A stretch of DNA of 64,000 nucleotides from VRUE01 sp963745915 (GTDB taxonomy: Bacteria > Actinomycetota > Thermoleophilia > Solirubrobacterales > 70-9). The translations under genes were made by a program, and so were the position numbers. This document shows positions 34,297 through 41,708 of the stretch, piece after piece. The stretch is taken from the NCBI GenBank assembly GCA_963745915.1, contig CAVUZA010000002.1:1240001-1304000 (forward strand). The letters are read 5' to 3'. The stretch's first letter is position 1. Each line of letters begins with the position of its first letter. A model generated the notes under the pieces. The model made no database searches. It worked only from the letters and a program-made list of their open reading frames with translations, and was not told where the DNA came from.

Positions 34297-34991
34297 GCCC
34301 CGTGGCAGAGCAGGCGAAAATCGCCGACCCCGAGGCGATCGCCGCCGAGCTCGAGGGCCGCAGCGCCGAGGGCGCGATCGAGTGGATGTTCGAGACCTTC
34401 GGCGAGAGCCACTACATCGCCTGCTCCTTCCAGAAAACCAGCTCGGTGACGGCGCACCTGGCCTCGAAGGTCAACCCGCAGGCGCGCTTCTTCTACCTCG
34501 ACACCGACGTGCTCTTCCCGGAGACGTACGAGACCCGCGACCGCCTGGCGGCGTCGCTCGGGGTCGAGTTCGACCGCTTCCACAACCTGACCCTCGCCGA
34601 GCAGGCCGAGCAGCACGGCGACGAGCTCTGGAACCGCGACCCCGACGCCTGCTGCGGGCTGCGCAAGGTCGAGCCGATGCGGCGCGCCCTGTCTTCCGTA
34701 GACTGCTGGCTTGCCGGCGTCCGCCGCGAGGACTCTGCCAGCCGGGCCAAGACCCCGAAGTTCGGCTGGGACAAGCGCTTCGAGCTGTGGAAGCTCAATC
34801 CGCTCGCGGACTGGTCCGAGCGCGACGTCTGGAACTACATCCATGAGCACGACCTCCCGTACAACCCGCTCCACGATCGCGGCTACCCCTCGATCGGCTG
34901 CACCCACTGCACCAAGCCGGTGGGGCCGGGCGGGTCGCCCCGCGACGGCCGCTGGGCGGGCCTCGAAAAGTCCGAGTGCGGGATCAACTAG
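34293..34991 (+). CDS. cysH: Assimilatory adenylylsulfate (APS) reductase
   Basis: A 232-residue enzyme that reduces APS to sulfite with thioredoxin. Catalytic Cys lies in the C-terminal ECGIN (the usual motif is ECGLH). Two further Cys pairs, DACCGLRK and IGCTHC, bind a 4Fe-4S cluster and separate APS reductases from PAPS reductases that lack them. The nucleotide site includes SFQKTSSV and YLDTDVLFPETYE. The final residue Asn instead of His is a small deviation. The start overlaps the sulfite reductase stop by 4 nt. Confidence 0.9.
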   Translation: MSPVAEQAKIADPEAIAAELEGRSAEGAIEWMFETFGESHYIACSFQKTSSVTAHLASKVNPQARFFYLDTDVLFPETYETRDRLAASLGVEFDRFHNLTLAEQAEQHGDELWNRDPDACCGLRKVEPMRRALSSVDCWLAGVRREDSASRAKTPKFGWDKRFELWKLNPLADWSERDVWNYIHEHDLPYNPLHDRGYPSIGCTHCTKPVGPGGSPRDGRWAGLEKSECGIN

Positions 34992-35055
34992 GGCGCACCG
35001 CGCCTGAGACTGCCTCTCCGTAACCTCCCCCGACCCGATTGGTGAGACCCAACGC

Positions 35056-36132
35056 ATGAGCGAGACGATGACCGAGCTTTCCCTGACCCTTGACGAGCGC
35101 CACACCGCCGACTTCGAGATGATCGGCAACGGCGGCTTCGCGCCGCTGACCGGCTTCCAGGGCTCCGCCGACTGGCAGCGCGTCTGCGACGAGATGCGCA
35201 CCGCCGACGGCTCCTACTGGCCGATCCCGATCACCCTGGCGACCGAGCTCGAGTGCGAGGTCGGCGACGTCGTCGCGCTCGCCAGCGACGAAGGCAAGCC
35301 GCTGGGGCGGATCAGGGTCGAGGAGATCTGGGAGCGCGACGCGCGCGAGGAGGCCGAGAAGGTCTACGGCACGACCGACGAGGCCCACCCGGGCGTCGCC
35401 GCGATCTACGAGGAGGGCAGCCGCTGCATCGCCGGCCCGATCGAGGTCGACGCGCTGCCCGACCACGAGGAGGCGTTCATGCGCCGCTACCTCACCCCCG
35501 CCGAGACCAAGGCCGAGTTCGAGAAGCGCGGCTGGAAGCGGATCGTCGCCTTCCAGACCCGCAACCCGATCCACCGCGCCCACGAGTACCTGACCAAGGC
35601 GGCGCTGGAGACCTGCGACGGGCTCTTCATCCACCCGCTGATCGGCAAGACCAAGACGGGCGACATCCCCGCCGACGTGCGCATGCGCTGCTACGAGGTG
35701 CTGATGGAGAAGTACTACCCGTCCGACCGGGTGATGCTGGGCGTCAAGCCGGCGAAGATGCACTATGCCGGTCCGCGCGAGGCGGTCCTGCACGCGATCG
35801 TCCGCCGCAACTACGGCGCCACCCACTTCATCGTCGGCCGCGACCACGCCGGCGCCGGCGACTACTACGGCACCTACGACGCGCAGAAGATCTTCGAGAC
35901 GATCGACATCGACGAGCTCGGCATCGAGCCGCTGATGTTCGAGCACACCTTCTGGTGCAACGAGTGCGAGGGGCTTGCCTCGAACAAGACCTGCCCGCAC
36001 GACCAAGACGCCCGCCTCTTCCTCTCGGGGACGAAGGTGCGCGAGATGCTCGGCAACGGCGAAAGGCCGCCGCACGAGTTCTCGCGTGACGAGGTGGCCG
36101 ACATCCTGATCGACGCTTACAAGGAGGACTGA
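35056..36132 (+). CDS. sat: ATP sulfurylase (single-subunit Sat)
   Basis: A 358-residue sulfate adenylyltransferase: ATP + sulfate to APS + pyrophosphate. The ATP/sulfate motif QTRNPIHRAHEY is near residue 165, followed by VGRDHAGAGDYYG. A zinc site is visible in CNECEGLAS and CPHD. The length is typical of bacterial homodimeric Sat rather than CysDN. The preceding 64-nt gap has no clear promoter, so it is probably cotranscribed with cysH. The APS kinase gene starts 7 nt downstream. Confidence 0.95.
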   Translation: MSETMTELSLTLDERHTADFEMIGNGGFAPLTGFQGSADWQRVCDEMRTADGSYWPIPITLATELECEVGDVVALASDEGKPLGRIRVEEIWERDAREEAEKVYGTTDEAHPGVAAIYEEGSRCIAGPIEVDALPDHEEAFMRRYLTPAETKAEFEKRGWKRIVAFQTRNPIHRAHEYLTKAALETCDGLFIHPLIGKTKTGDIPADVRMRCYEVLMEKYYPSDRVMLGVKPAKMHYAGPREAVLHAIVRRNYGATHFIVGRDHAGAGDYYGTYDAQKIFETIDIDELGIEPLMFEHTFWCNECEGLASNKTCPHDQDARLFLSGTKVREMLGNGERPPHEFSRDEVADILIDAYKED

Positions 36133-36139
36133 CGTAACG

Positions 36140-36694
36140 ATGGCTGGTGAGAAGGGCTTCACCCTCTGGTTCACCGGGCTCTCCGGAGCCGGCAAGACGA
36201 CAATCTCGAGGCTGCTCGAGGGTCACCTGCGCGAGCGCGGCTCGAAGCTGGAGATCCTCGACGGCGACGTGGTGCGCGAAAACCTCTCCAAGGGGCTCGG
36301 CTTCTCCAAGGAGGACCGCGACACCAACATCCGCCGCATCGCCTTCGTCGCCGACCTGCTCAGCCGCAACGAGGTGCCGGTGATCACCGCCGCGATCTCG
36401 CCCTACGCCGCGATCCGCGGCGAGGCGCGCGAGCTGATGGGCGAGCGCTTCATCGAGGTCTACGTCAAGGCCTCGGTCGAGACCTGCACCGAGCGCGACG
36501 TCAAGGGCCTCTACAAGAAGGCGCTGGCGGGCGAGATCAAGGAATTCACCGGAGTCTCGGACCCCTACGAGGCGCCCGAGAACCCCGAGGTCGTCTGCGA
36601 CACCGAAGGCGAAACGGCCGAGCAGTCGGCGCAGAAGCTGATTGAGTATCTCGAGTCGCGGGATTTGATCCCGGCGGCCGCGGTCACCGCGTAG
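36140..36694 (+). CDS. cysC: APS kinase
   Basis: A 184-residue kinase: APS + ATP to PAPS. The P-loop GLSGAGKTT is at about residues 13-21, followed by the APS-binding stretch LDGDVVRENL, GFSKEDRDTNIRRI and the C-terminal FTGVSDPYEAPENPEV. Its presence beside an APS reductase means the cell can both assimilate APS directly and make PAPS for sulfation; the sulfatase at 42 kb may relate to sulfated compounds, but this is only a suggestion. Confidence 0.95.
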   Translation: MAGEKGFTLWFTGLSGAGKTTISRLLEGHLRERGSKLEILDGDVVRENLSKGLGFSKEDRDTNIRRIAFVADLLSRNEVPVITAAISPYAAIRGEARELMGERFIEVYVKASVETCTERDVKGLYKKALAGEIKEFTGVSDPYEAPENPEVVCDTEGETAEQSAQKLIEYLESRDLIPAAAVTA

Positions 36695-36739
36695 GGCAGT
36701 CTGCGTAGGAGGGGCGGGATTCTTCGCGGAGCTTCTGTC

Positions 36740-37900
36740 CTACTTGCGGAGTTCGGTGCAGAGGGCGGGGAGGCTTATTGCTTCCACGTTCTCGGCCAGG
36801 CGGAAGCGCTCCTGGCCTGCGTAGACGACGAAGGTGCGGGCTGGCTGGATGTCCTCTAGGGCGGAGCGCAGCCCCCGTTCCAGCTTCGGGGCGAGGGTTC
36901 GCTTGATCTCGATCGCCCAGACCTCGCCTCCCCGCCAGTCGAGGACGAGGTCGATCTCGGCGCCGCCGCTGGTCCGGTAGAAGCTCGGGAAGGCATCGTC
37001 GCCGACGATCGAGAGCAGGCTCTCGATCGCCATGCCCTCCCAGCTGGCGCCGACAACCGGGTGGCCGAGCAGCGCCTCCTTGTCGGGAACCTGCAGCAGG
37101 GCGTGGACGAGGCCGCTGTCGCGCACGTAGACCTTCGGCGAGCGCACCAGGCGCTTGCCGACGTTGACCAGGCGCGGCTGCAGCCGCCGCACCAGGAGCA
37201 GGTCGACGAGGAGGTCGATGTAGCGGCCGATGGTGGCGCCGGTGACCCCGAGGTTGCGGGCGAGCTTGGCCGCGTTGAGCACTCCTCCCTGAAGGTGGGC
37301 GAGCATGGTCCAGAGGCGCCGCAGCGTCTCGGCCGGTATGCGCGGGCCCAGCTCCGGGATGTCCCGTTCCAGGTACGTCCGGATGAAGTCGTGGCGCCAG
37401 CTCATGCTGCTCCGGTCGTCAGCGGCGAGGAAGCTGTCCGGGAAGCCACCGCGAAGCCAAAGGTCGTCGATCCGGTCGCTGCCGACCTCGGTGATGTCCA
37501 GGGGATTGAGTTCGACGATCGCGATCCGTCCGGCCAGCGTCTCGCCCGTTTGCGCGAGCAGGTCGAGTGAAGCCGAGCCGAGCAGGAGGAATCTCCCCGT
37601 GCCCTTTCCTTCGCGACGCCCCGCGTCGATCACCCCGCGCAGCGTTTTGAAGAGGCCCGGGGTGCGATGGATCTCGTCGAGGACGAGCAGTTCGTCGGTG
37701 TGGTCCTCGAGATATAGCAGCGGCGAGCCCATCCGCTCGCGGTCCGCCTCGGACTCCAGGTCGAGGTAGGTCGCCGGATAGTCCTCCGCCACTGCCAGCG
37801 CCAGAGTCGTCTTGCCGACCTGACGCGGCCCGACCAGCACCACGGCCGGCGAATGCTCGAGTCGGTGGGCTACTCGTTGGGCGACTCGCCTTTCAATCAT
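36740..37900 (-). CDS. AAA_14/DUF4143 ATPase, copy 2
   Basis: A 386-residue relative of the ATPase at 31 kb, but clearly a different lineage. Walker A is VLVGPRQVGKTTLA (near 20-33), Walker B LLVLDEIHRTPGLFK, and the sensor LLLGSASLDLL. The DUF4143 half has GGFPDSFLAADD, GVTGATIGRYIDLLVDLLLV, RLVRSPKVYVRDSGLVHALL and the nuclease-like RTSGGAEIDLVLDW, AIEIKRT. The ATG at 37900 lies 9 nt from a TATAGA box and inside a 13-bp palindrome, which implies a leaderless, repressed transcript. Function not established. Confidence 0.85.
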   Translation of the reverse strand: MIERRVAQRVAHRLEHSPAVVLVGPRQVGKTTLALAVAEDYPATYLDLESEADRERMGSPLLYLEDHTDELLVLDEIHRTPGLFKTLRGVIDAGRREGKGTGRFLLLGSASLDLLAQTGETLAGRIAIVELNPLDITEVGSDRIDDLWLRGGFPDSFLAADDRSSMSWRHDFIRTYLERDIPELGPRIPAETLRRLWTMLAHLQGGVLNAAKLARNLGVTGATIGRYIDLLVDLLLVRRLQPRLVNVGKRLVRSPKVYVRDSGLVHALLQVPDKEALLGHPVVGASWEGMAIESLLSIVGDDAFPSFYRTSGGAEIDLVLDWRGGEVWAIEIKRTLAPKLERGLRSALEDIQPARTFVVYAGQERFRLAENVEAISLPALCTELRK

Positions 37901-37939
37901 CCTTGTAAATCTATAACGAAATTAAAGATTTACAAGGAT
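37899..37939. promoter_or_regulatory. Palindromic operator and promoter of AAA_14 gene 2
   Basis: Perfect 13-bp arms (37899-37911 and 37927-37939, ATCCTTGTAAATC and its complement) are separated by 15 bp that carry most of the -10 box TATAGA (37910-37915, minus strand). The inner arm overlaps the start codon. A dimeric regulator binding here would block both polymerase and ribosome access. Confidence 0.65.
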
Positions 37940-37976
37940 CTTTACCCTCTCGACCACGATCTTGCGAGCCGGTCGC

Positions 37977-38804
37977 TCAGGCGTCCGTCGGTCTCGGGGG
38001 CTGCGGCGGGACCTGGGGCTTGCCCAGGCCGTAGGTGTCGTAGGCGCCGAACTCGGCGAAGGTCTTGTGGGTCGGGCCGTGGTAGTCGGAGGAGGCGGTG
38101 GCGAGGAGGCCGAGCTCCTCGCAGAGGCGCAGCAGGTGTTCGGTCTGCTCCTTGCTGTGGGTCGGGTAATAGGTCTCGACCCCGTCGGCGCCGAGCGAGC
38201 GGATCAGGTCCTCGACCTCCGCCGGATCGGCGATGTCCCAGTAGGGATGGGCGACGACGGCGACCCCGCCGGCCTCGCGGATCAGCGCGATCGCCTCTTC
38301 GGCGGTCGGCCAGCGGCGCGGGACGAAGGCCTTGGCGCCGGGGACGAGGTACTCCTCGAAGAAGGGCCCGAGGTCGCCGCTGGCGCCGGCGGCGCGGGCG
38401 ATGTGGGGGCGGCCGATCGAGAGCGCGTCGCCGGCCTCGCGTTCGGCGTCGGCCAGGGTCAGCTCGAAGCCCTCGCCGCGCAGCTTCTCGACGATCTCCC
38501 CGGCGCGGTTGACCCGCTCCTGCTGGGCTCGCTCGCAGGCCGGGCCGATCTTCTCCAGGTCGACCCAGTACCCGCAGACGTGCAGGTCTTCGGCGTAGGG
38601 ATGCACGCACGACATCTCGATCGCCGGCACCAGCTCGACCCCCAGCCCCCGCGCCGCCTCGGCCGCCTCCGCGACCCCCGCAACCGCGTCGTGGTCGCTC
38701 AGCGCCAGCGTCGTCACCCCCGCTTCCCAGGCCTTGGCGACGACTTCGGCAGGCGCCAGCTGCCCGTCGGACACGGTCGAGTGCGACTGAAGCTCGATCA
38801 GCAT
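37977..38804 (-). CDS. PHP-domain phosphoesterase
   Basis: A 275-residue metal-dependent phosphoesterase of the PHP family. Metal-binding motifs are present: LQSHSTVSDG at the start (usual form DLHTHSTxSDG, so two residues differ), LALSDHDAVAG, AIEMSC, VVAHPYW and SSDYHGP near the end. Relatives act as nucleoside 3',5'-bisphosphate or histidinol phosphatases; the substrate here is not fixed. The ATG at 38804 follows TAGGGT by 8 nt, consistent with a leaderless message. It is divergent from the Fic gene, with 100 bp between the starts. Confidence 0.8.
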   Translation of the reverse strand: MLIELQSHSTVSDGQLAPAEVVAKAWEAGVTTLALSDHDAVAGVAEAAEAARGLGVELVPAIEMSCVHPYAEDLHVCGYWVDLEKIGPACERAQQERVNRAGEIVEKLRGEGFELTLADAEREAGDALSIGRPHIARAAGASGDLGPFFEEYLVPGAKAFVPRRWPTAEEAIALIREAGGVAVVAHPYWDIADPAEVEDLIRSLGADGVETYYPTHSKEQTEHLLRLCEELGLLATASSDYHGPTHKTFAEFGAYDTYGLGKPQVPPQPPRPTDA

Positions 38805-38838
38805 GGCCGCGCACCCTATTGGGCCAGGCGTCCAAGAA

Positions 38839-38898
38839 AGTGTTCGGAACAATTTCTCGCTGCCTACCCGAACAACTTTAGAAGTTGTTCGGTACAAT
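38839..38898. promoter_or_regulatory. Operator array and promoter of the Fic gene
   Basis: An 11-bp palindrome (CCGAACAACTT, 38868-38878; complement 38882-38892, 3-bp loop) lies directly before a TACAAT box (38893-38898), 6 nt from the ATG. The element TGTTCGG-x-ACAATTT occurs twice, at about 38841 and 38886, giving direct repeats. Strong repression of the Fic gene is likely. Confidence 0.6.
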
Positions 38899-38904
38899 TT
38901 ATAT

Positions 38905-39927
38905 ATGCCCCGACCAAACAAATCGCGCCGTGGCCGCCCTTCGCGCCAGGATCTCTACAAGCGCCTCCAGGTTCAGATCGCCGAGCTTCGCGAGAACCTC
39001 GGCGGCCTGCCGTCCCCCGAGGAGGCGGCGGGAATCTGGCGGGGCATCTGGCTCGAGGAGGCCCATCACTCGACTGCGATCGAGGGCAACACGCTGGTGC
39101 TGAAACAGGTCGAGCTGTTGCTCGCGGAGGGGCGGGCGGTGGGCAACAAGGAGCTGAGCGAATACCTCGAGGTGCGTGGCTATGCCGACGCGGCCGACTG
39201 GGTCTACGGTCATGGAATCAGGCCCGGCGACTGGACCGGGGGAAAGCTGATCAGCCTGTCCGAGTTGCGCCAAGTCCACAGCCTGGCGATGACCCCGGTC
39301 TGGGACGTGGCGCCCCATCCCCAGGCGACTGCCAAGGAGAAGCCGGGCTCCTTCCGCGAGCACGACATCGAGCCCTTCCCTGGTGGGATGCGCCCGCCCG
39401 AGTGGACCGAGGTGCCGGTGCTCGTTCGCGACTGGGTCGCCGACGCGGGGACCCTGGCAAAGGCCGAGCAGGGCACCGTCGTCGAAGCGCTCGCTGGTCT
39501 GCACGCCCGCTTCGAGCAGATCCATCCCTTCCTCGACGGCAACGGCCGCGCCGGCCGGCTCCTCCTCAACCTGCTGCTGGTCCGCCTCGGCTATCCCCCG
39601 GCGATCATCTACAAGGGGGACCGCGTTCGTTACCTCAACGCCCTGCGCCGCGCCGACGCCGGCGACCCCGGCCCGCTGGGCGAGTTTCTCGCCCGGGCGA
39701 TCCTCGACAATCTCTATAAGTTCGTCGTCCCGGCGATCGCCGGCCCCGCCCGTCTCGTCCCGCTGCAGGCGCTGGCGACGCCGGCGCTGAGTGCCAACGC
39801 CCTGCGCGTCGCCGCGGTTCGCGGGCGGCTCAAGGCGACCAAGGGATCGGATGGCACCTGGCGCAGCTCGACCGCCTGGGTCGAGGAGTACGTCGCCAGC
39901 CGCTACAAACGCCCCGGGTCTGAATAG
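38905..39927 (+). CDS. Fic-domain protein (class II, with N-terminal inhibitory motif)
   Basis: A 340-residue Fic protein. The catalytic motif HPFLDGNGRAGR (about residues 206-217) is intact, including the His, and predicts transfer of AMP (or another nucleotide part) from a nucleotide to a target hydroxyl. The inhibitory helix motif STAIEGN (about 55-61) precedes the Fic core, as in class II Fic proteins that hold themselves inactive with the Glu. A helical C-terminal section resembling a winged helix may bind the target. No separate antitoxin gene is adjacent, as expected for class II. The start codon follows a strong TANNNT box and operator. Confidence 0.9.
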   Translation: MPRPNKSRRGRPSRQDLYKRLQVQIAELRENLGGLPSPEEAAGIWRGIWLEEAHHSTAIEGNTLVLKQVELLLAEGRAVGNKELSEYLEVRGYADAADWVYGHGIRPGDWTGGKLISLSELRQVHSLAMTPVWDVAPHPQATAKEKPGSFREHDIEPFPGGMRPPEWTEVPVLVRDWVADAGTLAKAEQGTVVEALAGLHARFEQIHPFLDGNGRAGRLLLNLLLVRLGYPPAIIYKGDRVRYLNALRRADAGDPGPLGEFLARAILDNLYKFVVPAIAGPARLVPLQALATPALSANALRVAAVRGRLKATKGSDGTWRSSTAWVEEYVASRYKRPGSE

Positions 39928-39938
39928 ACTGCGCCGCC

Positions 39939-41699
39939 GTGTTCGAGAAGGTTCTGATCGCCAACCGCGGGGAGATCGCGATCCGCGTCGCCCGCACGCT
40001 GAAGGAGATGGGCATCGGCTCGGTCGCCGTCTACTCGGAGATCGACCGCGACGCCCCGCACGTGCGGGAGGCTGACGAGGCCTTCCTGATCGGCCCGGCG
40101 GTGCCGGCCGAGAGCTACCTCGACATCCTGAAGATCATCGACACGGCGAAGGAGGCCGGGGCCGAGGCGATCCACCCCGGCTATGGCTTCCTCGCCGAGA
40201 ACGCCGACTTCGCCCGCGCCTGCGCCGAGGCCGGGATCGTCTTCATCGGCCCGCCGCCGGAGGCGATCGAAGCGATGGGCTCGAAGACCCGGGCGCGCGA
40301 GATCATGGCCGAAGCCGGGGTGCCGATCGTGCCCGGCGCGACCGAGCCCGCCCCCGACATCGAGGCGGCCCGCAAGCAGGCCGAGGAAGCCGGCTACCCG
40401 GTCGCCTGCAAGGCGGCCGGCGGCGGCGGCGGCAAGGGCTTCCGCGTCGCGATGACGCCCGACGACCTGCAGGAGGCCTTCGAGGGCTCGGCCCGCGAAG
40501 GCGAGAAGTTCTTCTCCGACTCGCGCGTCTACGTCGAGCGCTACCTCGAGGACCCGCGCCACGTCGAGGTCCAGGTCCTCGCTGACAGCCACGGCAACGT
40601 GATCCACGTCGGCGAGCGCGACTGCTCGGTGCAGCGCCGCCACCAGAAGGTGATCGAGGAGGCGCCCGGCCCGCACGTCGACGCCGAGATGCGCGCCCGG
40701 ATCGGCAAGATCGCCACCGACGCCGCGGCCGCGGTCGGCTACCGCGGCGCCGGCACGGTCGAGGGCATGCAGGTCGGCGACGAGTACTTCTTCCTCGAGA
40801 TGAACACCCGGGTCCAGGTCGAGCACTGCGTGACCGAGATGGTCAGCGGCATCGACATCGTCCGCGAGCAGGTCCTGGTCGCCGCCGGCGAGCCGCTGAC
40901 CATCGCCCAGGAGGACGTCGACCTGCGCGGCTGGTCGATCGAGTGCCGGATCAACGCCGAGGCCGCCCACAAGAAGTTCGCCCCGGCGCCCGGCGAGATC
41001 ACCTCCTACCGCGAGCCCGCCGGCCCCGGCGTGCGGGTCGACTCCGGGGTCGAGGCCGGCTCCGAGGTGACGCCGATGTACGACCCGATGGTCGCCAAGC
41101 TGATCGTCTGGGACGTCGACCGCGAGCACGCCACGCGGCGCATGCTGCGGGCGCTCGACGAGTACGAGGTCGGCGGCCTGACCACGCTGATCCCCTTCCA
41201 CGAGGCGCTGCTCGCCAGCGAGCAGTGGGCCAGGGGCGAGACCTGCCGCGACCTGATGGAGGACCGCGAGTGGCTGAAGACGACGGCGCCCGAGCAGGCG
41301 GCCGCGGCCGAGGCCGCCGAGGAGAAGCCCGAGACGCTGGCCCGCGACTACAAGGTCGAGGTCTCCGGCAAGCTCTTCGACGTCAAGGTGATCGGCGAGG
41401 CGCTCGCCGGCGGCGCGGCGCCCGCCGCGGGCGGCAAGCGGCCGCCGAAACGCGAGCGCAAGGGCGCCGGCGCCGGCGGCGCCTCGAGCGAGGCACTGCC
41501 CTCGCCGCTGCAGGGCACCGTGCTCAAGGTCGCGATCGAGCAGGGCGCCGAGGTGGCCGAGGGCGACCTGATCTGCGTGGTCGAGGCGATGAAGATGGAG
41601 AACGAGATCGTCGCCCACCGCGCCGGCAAGGTCGAGGAGCTGAACGTCGCCGAGGGCGCCGCGGTCTCCTCCGGCGACGTGCTCGCCGTGATCAAGTAG
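39939..41699 (+). CDS. accA: Acyl-CoA carboxylase alpha chain: biotin carboxylase fused to BCCP
   Basis: A 586-residue biotin enzyme. The biotin carboxylase domain (residues 1-450) shows KVLIANRGEIAIRV, the ATP-binding loop AAGGGGGKGFRV, EEAPGPHV and FLEMNTRVQVEH. A Lys/Arg/Ala-rich linker follows, and the carrier domain ends with EAMKMEN (biotinylated Lys near 553). It carboxylates biotin for a separate carboxyltransferase beta subunit, which is not in this window. It is likely to be the first step of fatty-acid or propionyl-CoA metabolism. The GTG at 39939 lies 8 nt after TAGACT, pointing to a leaderless transcript. Confidence 0.93.
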   Translation: MFEKVLIANRGEIAIRVARTLKEMGIGSVAVYSEIDRDAPHVREADEAFLIGPAVPAESYLDILKIIDTAKEAGAEAIHPGYGFLAENADFARACAEAGIVFIGPPPEAIEAMGSKTRAREIMAEAGVPIVPGATEPAPDIEAARKQAEEAGYPVACKAAGGGGGKGFRVAMTPDDLQEAFEGSAREGEKFFSDSRVYVERYLEDPRHVEVQVLADSHGNVIHVGERDCSVQRRHQKVIEEAPGPHVDAEMRARIGKIATDAAAAVGYRGAGTVEGMQVGDEYFFLEMNTRVQVEHCVTEMVSGIDIVREQVLVAAGEPLTIAQEDVDLRGWSIECRINAEAAHKKFAPAPGEITSYREPAGPGVRVDSGVEAGSEVTPMYDPMVAKLIVWDVDREHATRRMLRALDEYEVGGLTTLIPFHEALLASEQWARGETCRDLMEDREWLKTTAPEQAAAAEAAEEKPETLARDYKVEVSGKLFDVKVIGEALAGGAAPAAGGKRPPKRERKGAGAGGASSEALPSPLQGTVLKVAIEQGAEVAEGDLICVVEAMKMENEIVAHRAGKVEELNVAEGAAVSSGDVLAVIK

Positions 41700-41708
41700 C
41701 GCCGGCGC

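Noticed and set aside
39903..41618. 571-codon minus-strand frame opposite the biotin carboxylase gene
   Set aside because: Antisense shadow created by strong GC bias at third codon positions; the plus-strand protein is unmistakable.
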